A stretch of DNA of 56,269 bases from Clostridia bacterium (lineage in GTDB: Bacteria; Bacillota; Clostridia; Oscillospirales; CAG-272). Positions 28,255 to 35,233 of this stretch are shown piece after piece. The notes beneath the pieces were generated by a model. The model worked only from the letters and a program-made list of their open reading frames with translations, was not told the origin of the DNA and did no database searches. The translations under genes and the position numbers were made by a program. The stretch's first letter is position 1. Each line of letters begins with the position of its first letter. The stretch lies in contig JAFSRI010000005.1 in the NCBI GenBank assembly GCA_017446155.1, positions 1-56,269 on the forward strand. The letters run 5' to 3'.

Positions 28255-29274
28255 GTGATAATTTCCGTAAAGACAAGGGACGGCGAATATCCTATAATAA
28301 TTGAAAAGGGAGCGCTCAACCGCGCCGGTGAGGTTTTTAAGCTCGACAGGCGGTGCTTTATTGTGACCGACGACGGAGTGCCTGAGCAATATGTAAAAAC
28401 TCTTGCCGCCCAATGCAAAGAGAGCGTTGTTTTTAAAATCAAGGCGGGGGAAGAGAGCAAAACGCTTGATTCTTTCTCTGCCGGGCTTAAAATGATGCTT
28501 GAATACGGGTTTACACGCTCTGACTGCGTTGCAGCCGTCGGCGGCGGCGTTGTTGGGGATTTAGCCGGATTTATCGCTTCGGCATTCATGCGCGGCGTCG
28601 ATTTTTACAACGTTCCGACAACGGTGCTGGCTCAGGTAGATTCATCCGTCGGAGGAAAAACCGCCGTAAATTTTGAAGGATCCAAAAATATGATTGGCGC
28701 GTTTTATCCGCCGAGGGCGGTTTTGATAGATCCGGAAACGCTGAAAACCTTGCCGCAAAGACAAATCTCCAACGGCTTGGCGGAGGCGGTGAAGATGGCG
28801 GCGTGTATGGACGAGAAACTGTTTTCATTGATAGAAAACGGTGACGTATATAAAAATCTTGAAGAAATAATCGCGGGTTCGGTAATGATAAAAAAACACG
28901 TGGTCGAACAAGACGAGCGCGAGCGAGGATTGAGACGCTTGCTGAATTTCGGGCATACGTTGGCGCACGCGATAGAGGCGGAGAGTATTCGCGGGGGGAA
29001 AACGCTTTATCACGGCGAATGTGTTGCGATCGGAATGCTTCCGCTTTCGTCTGAGAAAGCGAGGGCGAGACTTGTGCCGGTGCTGAAAAAACTATCTCTC
29101 CCGACAGAACTTGATATTGACGCCGAAAAAATACTCGACGCAACTTTACACGACAAAAAGAAAAACGGGGAAAATATAACTCTTGTGCGGCTGAAAGACA
29201 TCGGCAAATATGAATTTGACACGGTGCCGTTTGACGAATGGGAACATGAGGTGAAAGGGTGGTTTGAAAAATGA
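28255..29274 (+). CDS. aroB: 3-dehydroquinate synthase
   Basis: Second step of the shikimate pathway: DAHP to 3-dehydroquinate using NAD and a metal. 339 residues with KAGEESKTLD, AVGGGVVGDLAGFIA, PTTVLAQVDSSVGGKTAVN and the metal histidines in FGHTLAHAIE and YHGECVAIGM. The start is the GTG at 28255, behind AAGGAG. It sits 12 nt after pheA, and its stop overlaps aroC (ATGA). Confidence 0.96.
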   Translation: MIISVKTRDGEYPIIIEKGALNRAGEVFKLDRRCFIVTDDGVPEQYVKTLAAQCKESVVFKIKAGEESKTLDSFSAGLKMMLEYGFTRSDCVAAVGGGVVGDLAGFIASAFMRGVDFYNVPTTVLAQVDSSVGGKTAVNFEGSKNMIGAFYPPRAVLIDPETLKTLPQRQISNGLAEAVKMAACMDEKLFSLIENGDVYKNLEEIIAGSVMIKKHVVEQDERERGLRRLLNFGHTLAHAIEAESIRGGKTLYHGECVAIGMLPLSSEKARARLVPVLKKLSLPTELDIDAEKILDATLHDKKKNGENITLVRLKDIGKYEFDTVPFDEWEHEVKGWFEK

Positions 29275-30368
29275 AAAACACGTTTGGAAATAATATTTCT
29301 CTCACGCTTTTCGGCGAAAGCCACGGCGATGCCATAGGATGTGTGATAGACGGGCTCCCCGCGGGAGTTGAGGTCAGCGGCGACGATATTGCACACGCGC
29401 TCGATCTTCGCCGGCCGAGCGGTAAAATATCCACCTCGCGCGTGGAGCATGACGAATTCAAGATACTCAGCGGCGTTTTCAATGGCAAAACGACCGGCAC
29501 ACCCATATGTATATGCATTCCAAACGCCGATACACGCTCAAAAGATTACACCCCGTCGATCATTCGCCCGGGTCATGCGGATTTTACCGCATATGAAAAA
29601 TATCACGGCTTTCAAGACTATCGCGGCGGCGGCCATTTCAGCGGCAGGCTTACGGCCCCGCTCGTATGTGCGGGGGCGATAATTGCGGGATCACTGAAAA
29701 AGAAAGGAATATATATCGGCACGCACCTGCTCAGATGTGCAGACGAGAGCGACCGCGCGTTTGAAAACTATGAAGACGACATAGAGCGTCTTTCATCGAT
29801 TTCTTTCCCCGTGCTCGATGAAGCCGCGGGTGAGAAGATGAAAGCCGAAATTGAGAAAGCCAAGCTCGAAGGCGACAGCGTAGGGGGCGTGCTCGAAACG
29901 TGCGTTATCGGTTTGCCGACGGGGCTCGGCGAGCCGTGGTTTGACACGGTTGAGGGCGTGCTTTCGCACGCGCTGTTCTCGATTCCGGCGATAAAGGGGG
30001 TTGAGTTCGGGCTGGGATTTGCGCTTTCCGACATGAGAGGCAGCGAAGCCAACGACGCGTTTTGCGTGGGCGGAGGCAAAATTCAGACAAGAACCAACAA
30101 CTGCGGCGGTATCCTCGGCGGAATAACCGACGGCATGCCGCTGATTATAAGAACGGCGGTGAAACCGACGCCGACGATAAATAAATCTCAACAGACGGTT
30201 GATTATCTTAAACGCGAGCAGACCGAAATATCGTCGGTCGGAAGGCACGACCCGTGCGTAGCTCACAGGGCGCGCGCGGCGGTGGACGCCGTGACGGCGC
30301 TCGTTATAGCCGACCTTTATGCCGCACGTTACGGCACGGAGGGGCTTATTTCGGAGGAACACGAATGA
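29271..30368 (+). CDS. aroC: Chorismate synthase
   Basis: Last common step: EPSP to chorismate, needing reduced FMN. 365 residues with the N-terminal LFGESHGDAIGCVIDGLPAG, the RRPSGKISTSRVEHDE-type Arg-rich stretch, RGGGHFSGRLTAPLV, the FGLGFALSDMRGSEAND segment and NCGGILGGITDG. Overlaps aroB and aroEK by 4 nt each, so expression is translationally coupled. Confidence 0.96.
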   Translation: MKNTFGNNISLTLFGESHGDAIGCVIDGLPAGVEVSGDDIAHALDLRRPSGKISTSRVEHDEFKILSGVFNGKTTGTPICICIPNADTRSKDYTPSIIRPGHADFTAYEKYHGFQDYRGGGHFSGRLTAPLVCAGAIIAGSLKKKGIYIGTHLLRCADESDRAFENYEDDIERLSSISFPVLDEAAGEKMKAEIEKAKLEGDSVGGVLETCVIGLPTGLGEPWFDTVEGVLSHALFSIPAIKGVEFGLGFALSDMRGSEANDAFCVGGGKIQTRTNNCGGILGGITDGMPLIIRTAVKPTPTINKSQQTVDYLKREQTEISSVGRHDPCVAHRARAAVDAVTALVIADLYAARYGTEGLISEEHE

Positions 30369-31594
30369 AATACGGCTGCATAGGCGAAAAGCTCGGGCAC
30401 AGCTTTTCGGTTGATATTCACAGGCTGATAAACGAATATGAATATGTGCTTGCCCCTATGCCGGCGGAGGAGCTTGAAAGGTTTATGACCGAGCGAGATT
30501 TTATCGGTATAAACGTGACGATTCCGTATAAACGAGCGGTGATGCCGTATCTTGAAAAGATAAGCGACGAGGCGGCGCTTTGCGGCGCGGTAAACACGAT
30601 AATAAACAAAGACGGCAAACTGTACGGTTTCAATACGGATTTTCTCGGTATGCGGGCGCTTATTGAGAAAAACGGCATTGAACTAAGCGGCAAAAACGTG
30701 CTTATTCTCGGCAGCGGCGGTACGTCCGGCACGGCAAGCGCGCTTTGCCGCGCGCTCGGAGCAGGCAGGGTCGAGCGCGTTTCGCGCACGCCGAAAGACG
30801 ACATGATAAATTACGAAACGGCAACGACGCGAGATGATACTGACGTTATAATCAACACCACCCCTTGCGGAATGTTCCCGAACCTTTTCGGTCAGGCGAT
30901 CGATATTTCCGCATTTCCGCGGCTTTCGGGCGTTGTTGACGCGGTGTACAATCCTTTGCGCTCACAACTCGTGCTTGACGCGAAAAGCAGAGGGATAAAC
31001 GCTGTCGGCGGACTTTATATGCTCGTTTCACAGGCGACGTATGCCGCCGAGATATTTACCGGAAAAAATATAACCGACAGAACAGACGAGATATACGATA
31101 AACTCGTAAAAGGAAAAGAAAATATCGTGCTTATAGGCATGCCCGGCAGCGGCAAGACGACGATAGGCAAAAAACTTGCCGAAAAGCTCAGCTTTGAATT
31201 TATCGACACCGACGACGAGATAATAAAGCTTGACGGAAGAGAAATAAAGGATATTTTCTCAAATGACGGCGAGAGATATTTCAGGGAAAAAGAGAGCGAG
31301 GTCATTCGCTTTGCAGCCGCAAAACAAAGCGCGGTGATAGCGACGGGCGGCGGCGCAATACTAAATGACGAAAACGTGCGAAATCTTAAAATGAACGGCA
31401 AACTCATTTTCATTGATGCGCCGCTTGGCGACCTTGCGGCGACGTTGTCAAGACCGCTTTCGTCAGACAGGGCGGCGCTTGAAAAAAGATATGCGGAGCG
31501 GTATGACAGATACCGATCGATCGCCGACATAACGGTGCCGATAAGCCGGAATATTGAGGAAAACCTCGGTTTGATTGAAAGGATGATACGATGA
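30365..31594 (+). CDS. Shikimate dehydrogenase - shikimate kinase fusion
   Basis: One 409-residue chain carries two enzymes. Residues 1-245 are AroE: GEKLGHSFSVDIHR, catalytic Lys in NVTIPYK (56), NTDFLG, and the NADP glycine loop LGSGGTSGTA. Residues 250-409 are AroK: Walker A GMPGSGKT (258-265), the DTDDEI shikimate/Mg site (281-286), TGGGA (327-331) and RPL. It converts 3-dehydroshikimate to shikimate and then shikimate-3-phosphate. The start is the ATG at 30365, overlapping the aroC stop; the longer open frame from 30254 lies inside aroC. Fusions of these steps are known, but this order is less common than separate genes. Confidence 0.93.
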   Translation: MKYGCIGEKLGHSFSVDIHRLINEYEYVLAPMPAEELERFMTERDFIGINVTIPYKRAVMPYLEKISDEAALCGAVNTIINKDGKLYGFNTDFLGMRALIEKNGIELSGKNVLILGSGGTSGTASALCRALGAGRVERVSRTPKDDMINYETATTRDDTDVIINTTPCGMFPNLFGQAIDISAFPRLSGVVDAVYNPLRSQLVLDAKSRGINAVGGLYMLVSQATYAAEIFTGKNITDRTDEIYDKLVKGKENIVLIGMPGSGKTTIGKKLAEKLSFEFIDTDDEIIKLDGREIKDIFSNDGERYFREKESEVIRFAAAKQSAVIATGGGAILNDENVRNLKMNGKLIFIDAPLGDLAATLSRPLSSDRAALEKRYAERYDRYRSIADITVPISRNIEENLGLIERMIR

Positions 31595-32019
31595 AAATAC
31601 TTGTTTTAAACGGCCCGAACATAAATTTTCTGGGCATAAGAGAGCCCGGCATTTACGGCAGAGAAACGTATGACGATCTTTGCGCAAAATGCAGAGAATA
31701 TGCCGTTGAAAAGGGAATCGACGTCGAGTTTTACCAGTCAAATCACGAGGGGGCGCTCGTTGACGCAATACAAAACGCTTACGGAGAGTTTGACGGGATT
31801 GTTTTTAATCCCGCGGCATATACTCACACGAGCATAGCGCTGCTCGACGCGCTGAAAGCCGTCGGTATTCCGACGGTCGAGGTGCATATTTCCGACGTAT
31901 CGAAGCGAGAGGATTTCAGACAAGTAAGTTACGTTCGCTCGGCATGTGTGGCGACTGTCGCCGGCATGGGTACGGACGGGTATTTAAAAGCCATGGATAT
32001 TCTTTTGGGAGAAAAATAA
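31591..32019 (+). CDS. aroQ: 3-dehydroquinate dehydratase, type II
   Basis: Third shikimate step. 142 residues, the usual length of the dodecameric type II enzyme: LVLNGPNINFLGIREPGIYG with the catalytic Tyr, EFYQSNHEGALVDAI, FNPAAYTHTSIALLDAL with the catalytic His, and EVHISD. Overlaps the aroE-aroK fusion stop by ATGA. Confidence 0.96.
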   Translation: MKILVLNGPNINFLGIREPGIYGRETYDDLCAKCREYAVEKGIDVEFYQSNHEGALVDAIQNAYGEFDGIVFNPAAYTHTSIALLDALKAVGIPTVEVHISDVSKREDFRQVSYVRSACVATVAGMGTDGYLKAMDILLGEK

Positions 32020-32020
32020 T

Positions 32021-33220
32021 ATGAAGATAAAAATATGCCCGTCGAAAGCAGCGGGAAAGGTTTTCGCGCCGCCGTCGAAAAGTGTCGCGCACCGATGCCT
32101 TATCTCTGCATTTCTGGCTGACGGCGAGAGCAAAATTTCACCGATACAGCTTTCGGATGATGTTTCGGCGACGATAGACGCGATAAAAGCGCTCGGAGGA
32201 AAAGTTGAAATAAATGACGGCGCGGCGATAGTGCGCGGCGGTATCGACGTGTCGGACGGCGCGGTTATCAACTGCCGCGAAAGCGGAAGCACGCTTAGAT
32301 TTTTAATACCGATATGCCTTCTTACCGGCAAGAAAATAACTCTTGTCGGCACGGAAAAACTGCTTTCAAGGCCGCTTTCGGTATATGAGGACATTTGCAG
32401 GCGATATGGGTTTTTGTTTGAAAAAACAAAAGATTCGCTTACGGTCAGCGGTCGGTTGAAAGCCGACAGATATGTTATTTTGGGCGATATTTCGAGTCAA
32501 TTTATAACGGGGCTTTTGTTTGCTTTGCCGACGCTTCACGGTGACAGTGAAATTGTAATTGACGGCAAATTCGAGAGCGCGTCATACGTCGATATAACGT
32601 TGCAAGTGCTCAAAACGTTCGGCGTTATTATAGAGAAAAGAGAAAAATCATTTTTTATCCGAGGCGGACAACGGTATACGCATTGTTCCGCAACGGTAGA
32701 GGCGGACGAATCGAGTTCGGCGTTTCTCGACGCGCTGGGATTGTTCGGCGCCGTTGAGGTAATCGGGCGAAACCCCGAAACGAAGCAGGGAGATAAAGTA
32801 TATACCGAGCTTTTTAAACGTCTGACGGACGGTCAGCCGACGGTAGACATTTCCGATTGCCCGGACCTTGCCCCCGTCATTATGACTCTTGCCGCGATTT
32901 ATCGCGGCGCGACGCTTGTCGGCACGCGCAGACTCAAACTTAAAGAATCGGACAGAGGGGCGGCGATGGCGGAAGAACTTAAAAAGTTCGGCGCCGAAAT
33001 TGACGTGGGCGACGACGTCATAACCGTAAAAAAAGCCGACCTGCATACACCTGTGTGTGAACTTTCCTCGCACAACGACCACCGCATAGTTATGGCAATG
33101 TCGGTCGTCGCAAGTATTTACGGCGGTGTAATTGACGGCGCGGAAGCCGTAAACAAGAGTTATCCGAATTATTTTAAAACGATAAAGGAATTGGGGATCG
33201 AACTGTATGAAACTGAATAA
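32021..33220 (+). CDS. aroA: 3-phosphoshikimate 1-carboxyvinyltransferase (EPSP synthase)
   Basis: Adds the enolpyruvyl group to shikimate-3-phosphate. 399 residues, short for the family (about 420-440). The N-terminal Lys-Ser site reads KSVAHRCLISAFLADG, then NCRESGSTLRFLIP, DISSQFITGLLFALP, KLKESDRGAAMAEEL and SSHNDHRIVMAMSV. The segment normally LxGNAGTxxR is CRESGSTLRF, resembling a variant (class II or related) EPSP synthase. Whether this alters glyphosate sensitivity cannot be judged here. Its end overlaps tyrA by 14 nt. Confidence 0.93.
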   Translation: MKIKICPSKAAGKVFAPPSKSVAHRCLISAFLADGESKISPIQLSDDVSATIDAIKALGGKVEINDGAAIVRGGIDVSDGAVINCRESGSTLRFLIPICLLTGKKITLVGTEKLLSRPLSVYEDICRRYGFLFEKTKDSLTVSGRLKADRYVILGDISSQFITGLLFALPTLHGDSEIVIDGKFESASYVDITLQVLKTFGVIIEKREKSFFIRGGQRYTHCSATVEADESSSAFLDALGLFGAVEVIGRNPETKQGDKVYTELFKRLTDGQPTVDISDCPDLAPVIMTLAAIYRGATLVGTRRLKLKESDRGAAMAEELKKFGAEIDVGDDVITVKKADLHTPVCELSSHNDHRIVMAMSVVASIYGGVIDGAEAVNKSYPNYFKTIKELGIELYETE

Positions 33221-34085
33221 AAACTCCGAAACGACGATACTTATCGTCGGTTTGGGACTTCTCGGCGGAAGTTATGCAAAGGCGTTAAAGAAAAAAGGAT
33301 ATACGGTGATAGCTATCGAAAAACGTCAGTCAGCCATAGACTATGCGCTTGAAAACGAAATAATCGACGAGGGAATGTCAACTGTTGACAGAGCGTTCAT
33401 CTCACGCGCGTCGCTTGTTGTTTTTGCGCTTTATCCGAAAGTGTTTTTGAGATGGATCGACGAATTTGCTTCTTTGTTTAAGGCGGGGGTAATACTGACC
33501 GACGTCACGGGTGTTAAGAGCTGTATTGTTGACGAGGTGCAGAGCAAGTTGCCGGACGGGGTGGAGTTTATAGCGGCGCACCCCATGGCCGGGCGCGAGG
33601 TATACGGTGTTGAAAACAGCGATGACAGGATATTTCAAAACGCAAACTTCATAGTTGTTCCGACGGAAAAAAACACGCAGGAAGGGATAGATACCTGCAA
33701 AGAACTCGGGCGAGAGCTTGGGTTTAGTGATATTTCGGTGCTTTCGGCAAAAAAGCATGACGAAATGATAGCGTTTTTGTCACAGTTGACGCATTGCATT
33801 GCTGTCAGCCTTATGTGCGCAAGCGACGACGACGGCATCGTGCATTATACGGGCGACTCGTTTCGAGATCTTACCCGCATCGCACGCATAAACGAGGATA
33901 TGTGGACCGAACTGTTTATGCTCAACCGTTCCCCGTTGCTTTATGAAATGGAGAATTTCTCAAAACAATTTGAAAGGCTGTATTCAGCTTTAAAAGACGG
34001 CGACGAGGAAACAATGAAAGAAATGATGAAACTATCAACGCGCCGCCGCGCGCTGTTCGATAAGAAAGGAAACGATAAAAAATGA
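33207..34085 (+). CDS. tyrA: Prephenate dehydrogenase
   Basis: Oxidatively decarboxylates prephenate to 4-hydroxyphenylpyruvate, the Tyr branch. 292 residues: NAD-binding GLGLLGGSYAKAL near the N-terminus, DVTGVKSCIVDEV, AHPMAGREVYGVENS with the catalytic His, and a helical C-terminal domain (LTHCIAVSLMCA; GDSFRDLTRIARINEDMW). No ACT domain, so Tyr feedback here would rest on the catalytic domain or the operon attenuator. Confidence 0.93.
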   Translation: MKLNKNSETTILIVGLGLLGGSYAKALKKKGYTVIAIEKRQSAIDYALENEIIDEGMSTVDRAFISRASLVVFALYPKVFLRWIDEFASLFKAGVILTDVTGVKSCIVDEVQSKLPDGVEFIAAHPMAGREVYGVENSDDRIFQNANFIVVPTEKNTQEGIDTCKELGRELGFSDISVLSAKKHDEMIAFLSQLTHCIAVSLMCASDDDGIVHYTGDSFRDLTRIARINEDMWTELFMLNRSPLLYEMENFSKQFERLYSALKDGDEETMKEMMKLSTRRRALFDKKGNDKK

Positions 34086-35137
34086 GCGTTGATAACAATA
34101 ACCTTATGAATATGGATTTTAAGCGCAAGTTGCCGATTCCAATGGAGATAAAGGCGGAATTTCCGCTTACAGACGAGATGATGGCTGTCCGCGACGCGCG
34201 CGCAAAAGAAATTACCGACATTTTCGAGGGGAGATCAAAAAAATTTATTCTTATAATAGGCCCGTGTTCCGCCGATAATCGCGAGGCGGTGCTCGAATAT
34301 CTTGCCCGCTTGCAGATTGTGGCGAACGAGGTAAAAGACAAACTGTTTATTATTCCGAGAATATATACAAATAAGCCAAGAACAACGGGTGACGGATATA
34401 AAGGGATGCTTCACCAGCCGGATCCTACGCGCCATTCGGATATGTTGAAAGGTATCATCGCCATAAGAGAACTTCACCGCGACGCGCTGAAACTTTGCGG
34501 CTTTACATGCGCCGACGAGATGCTTTACCCCGAAAATCACCGCTATCTTTCCGATCTTCTCGCTTACGTTGCCGTCGGCGCGCGCTCGGTCGAAAATCAA
34601 CAGCACAGGCTGACCGCTTCCGGACTCAGCATCCCCGTCGGTATGAAAAACCCGACAGGCGGCGATCTTTCCGTAATGCTCAACGCCATTCACGCGGCGC
34701 AAGGTTCACATACGTTTCTTTATCGCGGGTGGGAAGTCAAAAGCGAGGGGAACCCCCTGGCACACGCTATAATGCGCGGATACGTTGACGGAACAGGCAA
34801 GTGCGTATCAAACTACCACTACGAAAACTTAGAGGAACTTTATGCCCATTACGTCGAGGCGGGACTGAAAAATCCCGCTTGCATCGTTGATGCAAACCAC
34901 GCAAACTCCGGCAAAAAGTATATCGAGCAGATACGAATTTCAAACGACGTCGTTTACAGCTGCAATCACAACGATGATATTCGCTCGATGGTAAAGGGAA
35001 TTATGATCGAAAGTTATCTTGAAGACGGCGCGCAAAAGATAGGCGATAACGTCTTCGGCAAATCGATCACCGACCCGTGCCTCGGCTGGGAAAAATCGAA
35101 AGCGTTGATTTATGAAATAGCGGACAAAATCAAATAA
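34082..35137 (+). CDS. 3-deoxy-7-phosphoheptulonate synthase, AroF/G/H type
   Basis: First step of the shikimate pathway (PEP + erythrose-4-phosphate). 351 residues of the type I-alpha family best known from E. coli AroF/G/H: ILIIGPCSADNREAVLEYLA, RIYTNKPRTTGDGYKGM, GARSVENQQHR, MKNPTGGD, NYHYENL, DANHANSGK and DPCLGWE. It is last in the operon, overlapping tyrA by ATGA. Whether Phe or Tyr inhibits it cannot be read with confidence. Confidence 0.95.
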   Translation: MSVDNNNLMNMDFKRKLPIPMEIKAEFPLTDEMMAVRDARAKEITDIFEGRSKKFILIIGPCSADNREAVLEYLARLQIVANEVKDKLFIIPRIYTNKPRTTGDGYKGMLHQPDPTRHSDMLKGIIAIRELHRDALKLCGFTCADEMLYPENHRYLSDLLAYVAVGARSVENQQHRLTASGLSIPVGMKNPTGGDLSVMLNAIHAAQGSHTFLYRGWEVKSEGNPLAHAIMRGYVDGTGKCVSNYHYENLEELYAHYVEAGLKNPACIVDANHANSGKKYIEQIRISNDVVYSCNHNDDIRSMVKGIMIESYLEDGAQKIGDNVFGKSITDPCLGWEKSKALIYEIADKIK

Positions 35138-35144
35138 AAAAATA

Positions 35145-35172
35145 AAAACGCTCCTTTGCGGGAGCGTTTTTT
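35145..35172 (+). terminator. Terminator of the aromatic operon
   Basis: AAAACGCTCC (35145-35154) pairs with GGAGCGTTTT (35161-35170), followed by Ts. Confidence 0.9.
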
Positions 35173-35193
35173 GTTTGCCGTAAAGAATGAATA

Positions 35194-35223
35194 CACCCCG
35201 AAAGCACGAGCATTTTCGGGGTG
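35194..35223 (-). terminator. Hairpin after the GH28 gene
   Basis: CACCCCGAAA (35194-35203) pairs perfectly with TTTCGGGGTG (35214-35223), 10 bp, 11 nt after the GH28 stop on the minus strand. The T-run is broken (TATTCATTCTTT), so it is a probable rather than certain terminator. Confidence 0.55.
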
Positions 35224-35233
35224 AGAATCGGGA

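Noticed and set aside
28586..29518. 310-codon minus-strand open frame opposite aroB/aroC
   Set aside because: Shadow of two clear genes on the other strand; composition is Ser/Pro/Arg-rich, with no motif.
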